Origin: Geoalkalibacter halelectricus
GTDB lineage: Bacteria; Desulfobacterota; Desulfuromonadia; Desulfuromonadales; Geoalkalibacteraceae
Reading direction: 5' to 3'
Assembly (NCBI RefSeq): GCF_025263685.1
Contig: NZ_CP092109.1
Span: 1,240,001-1,304,000, forward strand
DNA length: 64,000 bases
Shown here: positions 9,759 to 18,304 of the stretch, one piece after another
Position numbering within the stretch: position 1 is the stretch's first letter
How the letters are laid out: each line of letters opens with the position of its first letter
Position numbers and translations under genes: made by a program
Notes under the pieces: model-generated
Databases searched by the model: none
Told to the model about the DNA's origin: nothing
The model's input: the letters and a program-made list of their open reading frames with translations, nothing else

Positions 9759-10702
9759 GCGGGCTCCGTGAGGCGTGGCAGCAGAATGTGGACACTGGTG
9801 CCCTTGCCGGGGCCGGCACTCTCCAGCCAGATCTTGCCGCGATGGCGGCGAATGATGGCGCGGGCGATGAACAGGCCCAGGCCCGTTCCCGGGATCCGTT
9901 CGCTGCCGCGGTTGGCACGGTAGAAAATGCGAAATACCTTTTTGAGTTCCTCTGGCGGCAGGCCGCGGCCCTGATCGCGGATGGTCAGATGGCAGTGATT
10001 TTTTTCGCCGCGCAGGCTCACCTGGATATCCGCTGGCGGGTGGCTGTAAAACAGGGCATTTTCCAGCAGGTTGCGCAGCACGATTTCCAGGGATTCGCCT
10101 TCAAAGCGGCTGACCAGGCCGGTCTCGACGTCGAGCTCGAAGCGGGTGTGAGCGGGCAGCGAAGGTTGTTGCTGGGCGAAATAATTGGTGACGAAGGCCG
10201 AGAAGTCGGCTTTGCGCAGGGACAAGCGCGGCGCCTTGAGCTCCAGGCGATTGGCAGTGAGCAGGTTGTTGATGAGTCCGTGCAGGCGCTCGGTGTCGGC
10301 GAGCATGGTGGCGACAAAGGCGTCAAGCTTTTCGGGTTGGGGTTTCCGCAGGCGGATGGTTTCAAGGTGCAGTTGGAGCGAGGCCAGGGGCGATTTGAGT
10401 TCGTGGGTCACCTGGGCGATGAATTTCTTCTGCTCGCGGTACAGCGAGGCCTGGCGGCGCCAGTAAATAAAGATGACATAGACTCCGCCGAGAATCAGCG
10501 CCAGCAGCAGCAGCCCCTCGGCGAGCAGCACCCAATCAATGGTGCCGTGCAGCAGCTCCGGGCTGTATTTTTCCGCCAGCTCGCGCAATCTCTGGTGGCT
10601 GCTGACGAACCAGCGGATCCACACCACCACCACCAGCAGCCAGGCCAGTTGGATGGCGATGAGAGCAAACAGTGGGTTGATGAGCTTGCGCCAGAATTTC
10701 AT
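9755..10702 (-). CDS. Membrane sensor histidine kinase
   Basis: The 315-aa kinase has two transmembrane helices (about residues 12-33 and 57-80) with only a short periplasmic loop of about 25 residues, so it probably senses within the membrane or by protein contact. The H-box is VTHELKSPLASLQ with His100. The N-box is LRNLLENALFYS, followed by the G1 box DQGRGLP and G2 box GTGLGLFIA. It phosphorylates the regulator encoded immediately downstream, with which it overlaps by 4 bp. Confidence 0.92.
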   Translation of the reverse strand: MKFWRKLINPLFALIAIQLAWLLVVVVWIRWFVSSHQRLRELAEKYSPELLHGTIDWVLLAEGLLLLALILGGVYVIFIYWRRQASLYREQKKFIAQVTHELKSPLASLQLHLETIRLRKPQPEKLDAFVATMLADTERLHGLINNLLTANRLELKAPRLSLRKADFSAFVTNYFAQQQPSLPAHTRFELDVETGLVSRFEGESLEIVLRNLLENALFYSHPPADIQVSLRGEKNHCHLTIRDQGRGLPPEELKKVFRIFYRANRGSERIPGTGLGLFIARAIIRRHRGKIWLESAGPGKGTSVHILLPRLTEPA

Positions 10703-10835
10703 GTTCGCACGCCTCGCGTCGGGGCGGTGATTGCGGTTCGAGGTTCAGCTTTTACGAAAAAATTACATTCGCGGCGGTAAATGTCTGCTAACATGTCGAA
10801 AGTCTTATCTTAAAACCATTAATCGAGGAACCGCA

Positions 10836-11933
10836 ATGACTAAATCCCTGACCATCGGTAAACACACTGTACCCTTTCCCCTGTTCCAGGGCGGAATGGG
10901 CGTGCGGGTTTCCGGGGGCCGTCTCGCCGGCCATGTGGCCCGCTGCGGCGGTGTCGGCATCGTCGCCACCGCCGGCATCGGGATCAACAGTTCCTATTAC
11001 CAGGAAAAAAACTATTTTCCCGCCAATGCCCAGGCCCTGCGCGACGAGATCCGCAAAGCCTATGAGATCGCCCCCGACGGGGTGGTCGGCACCAATTGCA
11101 TGGTGGCGGTGAGCGATTTCGACGATCTGGTGCGCATCTCCTGCGAGGCGGGTGCCAAGGTGATTGTCGCCGGAGCCGGCTTGCCCCTCAATCTGCCGGG
11201 ACTCACCGCCGATTATCCCGATGTGGCCCTGGTGCCCATCGTATCCTCGGTCAAGGCGGCCGAACTCATCGCGCGCAAATGGAAAAAAGGTTTTGATCGC
11301 CTGCCCGACGCGGTGGTGGTGGAAGACCCCGACACCGCCGGCGGCCACCTCGGCGAAAAACCTGAGAACATCGGCACCGGCCAGTATGACCAGTACGCAA
11401 CGGTGCGCGGTGTGAAGGCCTACTTCCGTGAGGCTTTCGGCGTGGATATGCCGGTGATCGCCGCCGGCGGCATCTGGGATCGCGCCGATGTGCTCCATGC
11501 CCTGGAGCAGGGCGCCGACGGCGTGCAGATGGCCAGCCGCTTCGTGTGCACCGAGGAGTGTGACGCCGAGGACTCCTACAAGCAGGCCTACCTGAATTGC
11601 CGCCCCGAAGATATCGGGCTGATCATGAGCCCCGCCGGGTTGCCCGGCCGGGCGATTCGCGCCAACGTTGATCAGGTGCGCCAGCACGATCTCGACCATG
11701 GCATCATCTGTCCCTCGGGCTGCCTCAAGAAGTGCACCTACAAGGAGGGCCAGGAGCGTTTCTGCATCGTGCATGCCCTGGATCGCGCCCAGCGCGGCGA
11801 TGTGGACACCGGCCTGATCTTTTGCGGCACCAACGCCTGGAAAGCCGATCGTATCACCACGGTGCAGGCAATTTTCGACGAACTTTTCGACCTGGCCGAC
11901 GGTGTGCCGGTGGGGCGGGCCGCCAACGGTTGA
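10836..11933 (+). CDS. Nitronate monooxygenase/2-nitropropane dioxygenase-like flavoprotein
   Basis: The 365-aa product is a TIM-barrel FMN enzyme of the NPD family. Early FQGGMGVRVSGG, AGAGLPLNLP and the FMN-phosphate region AAGGIWDRADVL are visible, as is DTAGGHLG around the catalytic-His region. The C-terminal third carries an unusual cysteine set (CPSGCLKKC, about residues 293-301, and further Cys in FCIVHA and FCGT). This is not part of the classic NPD core and could bind metal or an Fe-S cluster. The ATG at 10836 follows CGAGGAA. The true substrate is unknown. Confidence 0.8.
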   Translation: MTKSLTIGKHTVPFPLFQGGMGVRVSGGRLAGHVARCGGVGIVATAGIGINSSYYQEKNYFPANAQALRDEIRKAYEIAPDGVVGTNCMVAVSDFDDLVRISCEAGAKVIVAGAGLPLNLPGLTADYPDVALVPIVSSVKAAELIARKWKKGFDRLPDAVVVEDPDTAGGHLGEKPENIGTGQYDQYATVRGVKAYFREAFGVDMPVIAAGGIWDRADVLHALEQGADGVQMASRFVCTEECDAEDSYKQAYLNCRPEDIGLIMSPAGLPGRAIRANVDQVRQHDLDHGIICPSGCLKKCTYKEGQERFCIVHALDRAQRGDVDTGLIFCGTNAWKADRITTVQAIFDELFDLADGVPVGRAANG

Positions 11934-11964
11934 GAAATAACCAGCAGTATAGGGAAGATCTTGC

Positions 11965-11993
11965 AAAGGGATGGGCCATGGGCCCATCCCTTT
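11965..11993 (+). terminator. Terminator after the NPD-like gene
   Basis: A perfect 13-bp stem, AAAGGGATGGGCC / GGCCCATCCCTTT, encloses a 3-nt loop and begins about 30 bp after the stop codon. The U-tract is short (TTTG). Confidence 0.7.
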
Positions 11994-12022
11994 GTTCGTA
12001 GGAGCTGAAAGAGGCTTAATCC

Positions 12023-12052
12023 TTGCCATTTTTCAAGCGCCTGGGGTAAGAT
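12023..12052 (+). promoter_or_regulatory. Candidate sigma-70 promoter of the AhbD-like gene
   Basis: TTGCCA (12023-12028) and TAAGAT (12047-12052) are separated by 18 bp, about 50 bp before the start codon and downstream of the preceding terminator. Confidence 0.45.
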
Positions 12053-12104
12053 TTGCCCTTGCGTCGAGGCTCGGCTTCGATAGCCGTTTCTAAAAGGAGA
12101 AGGC

Positions 12105-13220
12105 ATGGCCGCTGTAACCGCCACGGAAGAATTCATCCCCAAATGGATCGCCTGGGAGACCACCCAGCGCTGTAATCTGAGCTGCGTGCACTGCCGCTGT
12201 TCCTCGGACATGCAATCCTCCGAAGGAGATTTCACCACCGAGGAAGCTTATAAGCTGATCGACGACATTTGCGCGGTCAGTACGCCGGTCATGGTCCTGT
12301 CCGGCGGCGAGCCGCTGCTGCGCGCCGACATTTGGGACATCGCCCGCTACGGCACGAGCAAAGGCCTGCGCATGTGCATGGCAACCAACGGTACCCTCAT
12401 CGACGATGCTGTTTGCGCCAAGATGAAAGAAGTCGACCTCAAGATGGTATCGCTGTCCCTTGACGGCTCGACGGCGGAGATTCACGACAACTTCCGCAAC
12501 TGCCCCGGCGCCTTCGAGGGCGTGGTGCGCGCCGCCGAAACCATGAAGCGCAACGGCATCAAGTTTCTCATCAATTCCTCCTTCACCAAGCGCAACCAGC
12601 AGGACATCGGCGCCACCTTTCGGCTGGCCAAAAGCCTGGGTGCCACCGCCTGGTACATGTTCATGATCGTGCCCACCGGGCGCGGCGAGGAAATCATGAA
12701 CGAGCTGATCTCCGGAGAAGATTACGAAGAGATCCTCAAGTGGCACTATGACCAGGAGCGCCAGGAGGACGACATTCTCATGCGCCCCACCTGCGCGCCC
12801 CACTATTACCGCATCGTGCCGCAGATGGCCAAGGCCGAAGGCGTCGATTTCAAGCGCCGCTCCCTGACCTTTTCCACCGGCGGCGGCAAGGGCTGCATCG
12901 CCGCGCAGACCATCTGCCTCATCGACTGCTTCGGCAACCTCAAGCCGTGCAGTTATTTTCACTCCTCGGTGGGCAACGTCAAGCAGGTGCCCTTCAAGGA
13001 ACTCTGGTTCAACTCGCGGGTGTTCAACGACCTGCGCGACACGAAAAAGTACAAGGGCAAATGCGGCGAGTGCGAGTTCATCAACGTCTGCGGCGGCTGC
13101 CGGGCGCGCGCCGACGCGGTCTATGGCGACTACATGCAGGAGGAGCCCTTCTGCAGCTACATCCCGCCGCGCACCCGCAAACGCCTGGAAAAAGAGGCGG
13201 CCGAACTGGCGCCGAAGTGA
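12105..13220 (+). CDS. Radical SAM/SPASM heme-biosynthesis protein, AhbD/NirJ-like
   Basis: The 371-aa product has the radical SAM cluster motif CNLSCVHC with Cys23, Cys27 and Cys30, then SGGEPLL for SAM binding. The C-terminal SPASM-type cysteines are seen in [34 protein letters not shown] and FCSYI. Members of this family decarboxylate coproporphyrin III derivatives in the siroheme-dependent heme route (AhbD) or act in heme d1 synthesis (NirJ). Its position before hemE and hemH supports a tetrapyrrole role, although those genes belong to the protoporphyrin route. A strong AAAAGGAGA precedes the ATG. The precise reaction is not settled from sequence. Confidence 0.8.
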   Translation: MAAVTATEEFIPKWIAWETTQRCNLSCVHCRCSSDMQSSEGDFTTEEAYKLIDDICAVSTPVMVLSGGEPLLRADIWDIARYGTSKGLRMCMATNGTLIDDAVCAKMKEVDLKMVSLSLDGSTAEIHDNFRNCPGAFEGVVRAAETMKRNGIKFLINSSFTKRNQQDIGATFRLAKSLGATAWYMFMIVPTGRGEEIMNELISGEDYEEILKWHYDQERQEDDILMRPTCAPHYYRIVPQMAKAEGVDFKRRSLTFSTGGGKGCIAAQTICLIDCFGNLKPCSYFHSSVGNVKQVPFKELWFNSRVFNDLRDTKKYKGKCGECEFINVCGGCRARADAVYGDYMQEEPFCSYIPPRTRKRLEKEAAELAPK

Positions 13221-13229
13221 TCATCCCGT

Positions 13230-13318
13230 AGGGGCGACGCATGCGTCGCCCCTGCACCCGCCGTCATAATCGTAGAGGCGGATTGCATCCGCCCAGGGCG
13301 CACGCGGTGCGCCCCTAC
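13230..13318. repeat. Dispersed GGGGCG palindromic repeats between the AhbD-like gene and hemE
   Basis: A perfect 24-bp palindrome lies at 13230-13253 (arms AGGGGCGACGCA and its complement). A two-hairpin unit lies at 13272-13318. The latter has the same architecture and length as the element at 57988-58034: a GGCGGA/TCCGCC hairpin followed by a GGGCGCAC/GTGCGCCC hairpin, bounded by GTAG and CTAC. Confidence 0.75.
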
Positions 13319-13345
13319 AATTTAATTTGAATAGGAGGCAATTTC

Positions 13346-14374
13346 ATGTCCGATTACCGTTTTCTCAAGGCCTGTTGGGGCGAGCCCGTCGATCGCACGC
13401 CCGTGTGGCTCATGCGTCAGGCCGGCCGTTATCTGCCCCAGTACATGGCGGTGCGCTCCAAGGTGAGCTTTCTCGAGCTGTGCAAGACGCCCGAACTGGC
13501 CGCCGAGGTCACCATCCAGCCCATTGACTATCTCGGCGCCGACGCGGCGATTCTCTTCTCCGACATCCTCACCCCCGTCGAACCCATGGGCCTAAAACTC
13601 GACTTCGTACCCGGGCCGGTGTTCGAGAATCCGGTGCGTACCCAGGCCGATGTGGATGCCCTGCGTATTCCGGACATGGAGGAAGACGTTCCCTACGTGC
13701 TCGAAACCATCCGCATCCTGCGCCGCGAGTTCGAGGGGCGTGTGCCTCTTATCGGGTTCGGCGGCGCCCCCTTCACCCTGGCCTGCTATATGGTTGAAGG
13801 CAAGGGCAGCAAGGATTTCGCCCAGATCAAGCGCATGATGTACGCGGCGCCCGAGCTTTATGCGTCGCTCATGGAAAAAATCACCGAGATGGATCGCCAG
13901 TACCTCAACGCGCAAATCGCCGCGGGCGCCCAGGCCATCCAGATCTTCGACACCTGGGGCGGAATCGTGTCGCCGGGCGATTATGAAAAATTCATCCTGC
14001 CCTACACCACCAAATTGATCAACGGCCTCAACCGCACCGGCGTGCCCATCATCCACTTCGTCAAGGGTGCCGGAACCATGCTCGATCTGGTCAAGCGCGC
14101 CGGTTCCGACGTGGTCGGCCTCGACTGGCACATCAATCTGGGCAAGGCGCGCAACCTGCTCGGCAGCGAGGTGGCGGTGCAGGGCAATCTCGACCCCACC
14201 GTGCTCTACGCGCCGCCGGCGCATATCGAACAGGAAGTCAAGCGCATTCTCGATGAAAACGACGGGCGCCCCGGGCACATTTTCAACCTCGGCCACGGCA
14301 TTTTGCCCACCGTGCCGCCCGAGCACGCCAAGTTCATGGTCGAGTGCGTGCAGCGCTTGAGCGCCAAGGGCTAA
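13346..14374 (+). CDS. hemE: Uroporphyrinogen decarboxylase
   Basis: The 342-aa product converts uroporphyrinogen III to coproporphyrinogen III. The N-terminal signature WLMRQAGRYLPQY and the second family motif GFGGAPFTLACYMVEG are intact, and the length is typical. TAGGAGG precedes the ATG. The stop is 11 bp before hemH, so the two genes form an operon. Together with hemH and the later hemG it supplies the protoporphyrin-dependent route to heme, which this cytochrome-rich organism would need in quantity. Confidence 0.96.
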   Translation: MSDYRFLKACWGEPVDRTPVWLMRQAGRYLPQYMAVRSKVSFLELCKTPELAAEVTIQPIDYLGADAAILFSDILTPVEPMGLKLDFVPGPVFENPVRTQADVDALRIPDMEEDVPYVLETIRILRREFEGRVPLIGFGGAPFTLACYMVEGKGSKDFAQIKRMMYAAPELYASLMEKITEMDRQYLNAQIAAGAQAIQIFDTWGGIVSPGDYEKFILPYTTKLINGLNRTGVPIIHFVKGAGTMLDLVKRAGSDVVGLDWHINLGKARNLLGSEVAVQGNLDPTVLYAPPAHIEQEVKRILDENDGRPGHIFNLGHGILPTVPPEHAKFMVECVQRLSAKG

Positions 14375-14385
14375 AGGCTTTCTTC

Positions 14386-15372
14386 ATGAACGATGGCAAC
14401 CCCGGCAGTCCCATCGGGATCGTCCTGCTCAACATGGGCGGTCCCGATTCCCTGGAGGCGGTCGAGCCGTTTCTCTACAACCTGTTCGCCGACCGCGATC
14501 TGATTCAGCTGCCTTTGGGGGCGCTGCTGCAAAAACCTTTCGCGCGGCTGATCTCGCACTTTCGCGCGAAAAATGTGGTGGAGAACTATCGCGCCATCGG
14601 CGGTAAGACGCCCCTGCTGCACTGGACCCAGCGTCAGGCGCAGGGGATCGCCGCTGGCCTCGGAACCGACTGGCGCCCCTACGTGGCCATGCGCTACTGG
14701 CAGCCGCGCGCCGACGAAACCCTGGCGCGCATGAAAGAAGACGGCGTGTCCCGCGCCCTGGTCCTGTCCATGTATCCCCACTATACGGGAGCCACCACCG
14801 GCAGTAGCGTCAAGGACTTTCGCCGCGCCGCGGCCGCGGTTTATCCCGAACTCAAGTATCGGATCATTGAACACTGGTACGACTGGCCGGGTTATCTCGA
14901 TGCCCTGGCTTTGTGCGTGCGGGCGGGGCTGGAAAAGTTTCCCGAGGACCAGCGCGCCCGGGTCCAGATTCTCTTTTCCGCCCACGCCCTGCCGCAAAAA
15001 TTCATCGACCGCGGCGACCCCTACCTCGAGCATGTGCTGGATACCACGCGCGGCGTCATGAAGCGCATCGGCAACCGCTCCTGGCGGCTGGGTTTTCAGA
15101 GTCGCAGCGGACCGGTCAAGTGGATGGAGCCCGACACCGTCGACGTGATCGACCAGTTGGCCGCCGAGGGGCGGCAGGCCGTGTTGCTGGTGCCGATTTC
15201 CTTCGTCTCCGACCACATAGAAACCCTGCACGAAATCGACATCGAATACCGTGAGCACGCGCACGCCAAGGGCATCGCGTTTTTTGAACGCAGCCCGTCC
15301 TTGAACGATGCGCCTGAATTTATCGCCGCCATGGCGGATCTGGTGAGCAAGGAACTGGAGAATTGGCGATGA
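14386..15372 (+). CDS. hemH: Ferrochelatase
   Basis: The 328-aa enzyme inserts ferrous iron into protoporphyrin IX or coproporphyrin. The N-terminus GIVLLNMGGPDS, the active-site region SMYPHYTGATTGSS and the catalytic-histidine segment LFSAHALPQKF are present. The ATG at 14386 was preferred over an upstream GTG that lies inside hemE. A weak AAAGG overlaps the hemE stop. Translation appears coupled to both neighbours, because the next small gene overlaps the hemH stop by 4 bp. Confidence 0.95.
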   Translation: MNDGNPGSPIGIVLLNMGGPDSLEAVEPFLYNLFADRDLIQLPLGALLQKPFARLISHFRAKNVVENYRAIGGKTPLLHWTQRQAQGIAAGLGTDWRPYVAMRYWQPRADETLARMKEDGVSRALVLSMYPHYTGATTGSSVKDFRRAAAAVYPELKYRIIEHWYDWPGYLDALALCVRAGLEKFPEDQRARVQILFSAHALPQKFIDRGDPYLEHVLDTTRGVMKRIGNRSWRLGFQSRSGPVKWMEPDTVDVIDQLAAEGRQAVLLVPISFVSDHIETLHEIDIEYREHAHAKGIAFFERSPSLNDAPEFIAAMADLVSKELENWR

Positions 15373-15554
15373 AAAACTGCAAGGTCTGCAAACAGCAATT
15401 CGATCCCGCCACGCCCCTCGATGACCCGGCCATGCAGGCCGGAATTTTCATGGCGCAACAGGGTGAATGGAATGACGTGGGTGAGCTTTGCCCGCGCTGC
15501 CTGGCCAGTCGCGGCCTGCTGGGCATGATGTATTGCCGCGAATATGACGCCTGA
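15369..15554 (+). CDS. Small zinc-ribbon-like protein coupled to hemH
   Basis: This 61-aa protein starts inside the hemH stop codon (ATGA overlap). It has CKVC near the N-terminus and CPRC in the middle, about 36 residues apart, a spacing that could hold one zinc or iron atom. No family is recognised. The coupling to hemH raises the possibility of a role in heme or metal handling. That is inference only. Confidence 0.65.
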   Translation: MKNCKVCKQQFDPATPLDDPAMQAGIFMAQQGEWNDVGELCPRCLASRGLLGMMYCREYDA

Positions 15555-15572
15555 AGCAAGATAGCCCTTGGG

Positions 15573-16481
15573 CTACAATCCTTCCTTTTTGAGATTTTCC
15601 AGAAGCTCCTTTTGCCTGTCGGTCAAACGCTGCGGCACGGCAACCTCGACCACCGCGTAGAGGTCGCCCGCCGGCCGGTTTTTGTGCGCCGGCACACCGA
15701 AGCCCTTGAGGCGTATCTTGGCCCCGGACTGGATGCCGGCCGGCACCTTGACCCGTTTGCTGCCCGCGAGGGTCGGCACCTCGACGGAACTTCCCAGGCA
15801 CGCGCCGCTGAAAGGAACTCGCACCTTCACCAACAAGTCCTGGCCTTCGCGGCTGAACGCCGGATCGGGGCTGATCTCGACCTCAAGATACAAATCCCCA
15901 GATGGCCCGCCCGAGGGGCTTGGCCCGCCTTTTCCGGGCAGGCGCAGGCGGCTTCCTGCCTCCACGCCGGGCGGAATGCGGACCTGCACGGCGTGGGTTT
16001 GGCCGTCCTGACGAAACTCGATGCGGCGCTCCCCGCCCTGAACCGCTTCGCGAAACGGCAGGGTGACCTTGAGGGAGTAATCCTGGCCCTTGAAGGCACG
16101 CGGGCGGCCCCGGTTGCCCGCGCCGAATCCGCCCCCCCCGCCCATGCCCCCGCGGCCGCCGAACAGGTGGGAGAAGATATCCTCGGTTCCAAAGCCGAAT
16201 TCGCGAAAGATATCGCCGACGTCAAAACCGCGGAAAATGTCTTCCTGACTGTAGCGCTGATGAAAGCCGCTCTGGCCGAACTGGTCGTATTGCTTGCGTT
16301 TTTCGGCATCGGAGAGCACCGCGTAGGCCTCGGTGATGTCCTTGAACCGCTCCTCGGCCTTCTTGTCGCCGGGGTTTTTGTCGGGATGGTATTTCAGGGC
16401 CAGCTTGCGATAGGCTTTTTTGATCTCCTCGGCCGAGGCGCTCTTCTCGACACCGAGGACTTTGTAATAGTCCTTGGCCAT
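15573..16481 (-). CDS. cbpA: DnaJ-type co-chaperone, CbpA-like
   Basis: The 302-aa product has an N-terminal J domain with HPD at residues 32-34, a Gly/Phe-rich linker ([19 protein letters not shown]) and two C-terminal beta domains. It lacks the CxxCxGxG zinc repeats of DnaJ, so it is CbpA-type. It stimulates DnaK ATPase activity. The start at 16481 gives [10 protein letters not shown], the expected N-terminus. An upstream in-frame ATG at 16535 is unlikely. It is convergent with the hemE-hemH operon. Confidence 0.92.
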   Translation of the reverse strand: MAKDYYKVLGVEKSASAEEIKKAYRKLALKYHPDKNPGDKKAEERFKDITEAYAVLSDAEKRKQYDQFGQSGFHQRYSQEDIFRGFDVGDIFREFGFGTEDIFSHLFGGRGGMGGGGGFGAGNRGRPRAFKGQDYSLKVTLPFREAVQGGERRIEFRQDGQTHAVQVRIPPGVEAGSRLRLPGKGGPSPSGGPSGDLYLEVEISPDPAFSREGQDLLVKVRVPFSGACLGSSVEVPTLAGSKRVKVPAGIQSGAKIRLKGFGVPAHKNRPAGDLYAVVEVAVPQRLTDRQKELLENLKKEGL

Positions 16482-16632
16482 ATAGATTTTCTCCGGGGCA
16501 TTTGCCTGCTGAAAATATAATGATGCCGCAGGCATGCGTCAAGGCGCCGAGAGGATTTTGCACTTGCCAAACGCAAACGCACGGGTAAAATGATTTCATG
16601 CTGTAAGTCACTGAACACAAAGGGGGAATCAA

Positions 16633-17040
16633 ATGGACAGAACGCGTGTATGGATTTTGGACAGTCGCATTTGTTGGATGGTGTTGATGGCCTTCACCCT
16701 GTTGTCCCTGGCGCCGAGTCAGTCCCACGCGGGGTTGATGGAAAGTCGCCTCTCCACGGGTGAAGCCTATTCCCAGAGGGCGGCGGACCTGGAGACGGTT
16801 CGTCAGGCCCTGCAACAGGAAGTCGTGGCCCAGCGTCTGGCCGACTACGGGTTCAGCAGCGCCGAGATTTCCGAGCGTCTTGCCAGCCTCTCCGATGAGC
16901 AACTGCATCAGATCGCCGGGCTGGCCGACAACCTTGGTGAGGGTGCCGGCGCCTTGGGGGCCGTCATCGCCGTGCTGGTCATCATTCTTCTGGTGGTCTT
17001 GATTCTCAAGTTGACCGACAAGCAGATTATTGTACGTTAG
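16633..17040 (+). CDS. PA2779-family small secreted/membrane protein
   Basis: The 135-aa product has a signal-like N-terminal hydrophobic segment (about 15-34) and a conserved middle helix-rich region (ADLETVRQALQQEVVAQRLADYG). A C-terminal transmembrane helix follows (about 108-127), ending in a short basic tail. This layout matches the uncharacterised PA2779 family, which typically precedes a PA2778-type cysteine peptidase, as here. AAAGGGGGA lies upstream of the ATG. Confidence 0.75.
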   Translation: MDRTRVWILDSRICWMVLMAFTLLSLAPSQSHAGLMESRLSTGEAYSQRAADLETVRQALQQEVVAQRLADYGFSSAEISERLASLSDEQLHQIAGLADNLGEGAGALGAVIAVLVIILLVVLILKLTDKQIIVR

Positions 17041-17065
17041 GGTGTTTGCCCCGAACCAGAGTTTC

Positions 17066-17644
17066 ATGATCCTGCGTGGTATAGGCGCCCTTTTGCTGGC
17101 TGTGCTTGTTGGTTGCACAACGGCGCACAAGCCTCAATGGAGCCCCGGGCAACCGGGGCTTCAGTTTGTCGAAGGGGTGCCTTTTATCGCTCAACAGGCC
17201 CGCAACGACTGTGGCCCGGCCGCCCTGGCCTCGCTTCTTGCCCATCAGGGGCTCTCGCTTCCCTTGGTGCAAATCGAAGCCGCGGTCTACGATGAGCGCC
17301 TCGGCGGTACGCTGCTGGCGGACATGGAAAACTTCGCGCGCCTTCAAGGCCAGGAACCCCGCAGCGGGCGCGGCGACCCCGAATGGCTGCAAGCCATGAT
17401 CGATGCGGGTCGCCCGGTCGTCATTCTGGTGGACATGGGCTTCGGGCCGCTGCGGCGACCGCACTACCTGGTGGTTTTCGGCTATGATTCTGAACGCTTT
17501 CTGGTCTATGATGGCCGCAGCGCGGGCGTTTTCATCGATCGGGCGGATCTGGCGAGCCGCTGGGAGGCCATGAATCGTCTCTACCTCTACCTGCACACTA
17601 CAGATGCACAAGAAGATGGCGCCGAGCAGGCCGGCCAGGGCTGA
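17066..17644 (+). CDS. PA2778-family C39-like cysteine peptidase lipoprotein
   Basis: The ATG at 17066 gives a 192-aa lipoprotein with LLAVLVGC (Cys at about residue 18). The C39-like peptidase core shows NDCGPAALASLLA with the candidate nucleophile Cys, and HYLVVFGYD supplies the His. The function of the family is unknown. Related PA2778 proteins usually carry C-terminal TPRs in the same chain; here the TPR portion is encoded by the next gene. TTG and GTG codons upstream (17030, 17042) are possible but give poorer signal peptides. Confidence 0.75.
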   Translation: MILRGIGALLLAVLVGCTTAHKPQWSPGQPGLQFVEGVPFIAQQARNDCGPAALASLLAHQGLSLPLVQIEAAVYDERLGGTLLADMENFARLQGQEPRSGRGDPEWLQAMIDAGRPVVILVDMGFGPLRRPHYLVVFGYDSERFLVYDGRSAGVFIDRADLASRWEAMNRLYLYLHTTDAQEDGAEQAGQG

Positions 17645-17704
17645 GGGCGCACTGCATCCGATCTGATTCGTGTCTCAATATTTTTCTGGAGTCAATACCT
17701 AGTT

Positions 17705-18241
17705 ATGTTGCGCTACATTTTGATCCTGGCGCTGGCGGCGCTGGTAGCCGGCTGTTCCATGCCGCGCATCATCGTGCTCAACGATCCTCTCGACGCCTCC
17801 CAGCACAACGATCTGGGGGTGAGCTACGAGGCGCGCGGCGATTTGGATCTGGCCCTGCGCTCCTACGAGCGCGCCGCCGAACTGGATCGGCAATGGGCCC
17901 TGCCCCTGGTCAACCTGGGCAATGCCCATGCGGCCCAAGAGGATTGGCCGGCTGCCGTCCGGGCCTACCGCAGGGCGCTGGAGCGTGATCCCGTCGATCC
18001 CGTGGCCCTCAACAACCTGGCCTGGGTGCTGTTGCAGCAGGGTGCGTTCGAAGAGGCCCTGACCAAGGCGCGACAGGCGCAATTTCTCGCTCCCGACAAT
18101 CCGTTGGTGCTTGAAACCCTGGCGGAGGTGCATTTGAACCGCGGAGAAATCGAGGAAGCGCGCGCCGCGGTGGTCAGCGCGCTGGAACTCAATCCGGGCC
18201 TGTCCCTTGATGAGGATTTGCGCAACCTGTTGGATGAATGA
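17705..18241 (+). CDS. TPR-repeat lipoprotein
   Basis: The 178-aa product has a lipobox (LVAGC, Cys at about residue 17) and about four tetratricopeptide-like helical pairs, for example DLGVSYEARGDLDLALRSYE and NNLAWVLLQQGAFEEAL. It probably acts as a scaffold at the outer membrane with the preceding peptidase-like protein, of which it may be the separated TPR domain. Confidence 0.8.
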   Translation: MLRYILILALAALVAGCSMPRIIVLNDPLDASQHNDLGVSYEARGDLDLALRSYERAAELDRQWALPLVNLGNAHAAQEDWPAAVRAYRRALERDPVDPVALNNLAWVLLQQGAFEEALTKARQAQFLAPDNPLVLETLAEVHLNRGEIEEARAAVVSALELNPGLSLDEDLRNLLDE

Positions 18242-18304
18242 TTTTTCGCGGGTCGAATTGACCGGATGCTCCCATCCCCGCCCAGCCCTCCAAAGGAGAT
18301 TTTG

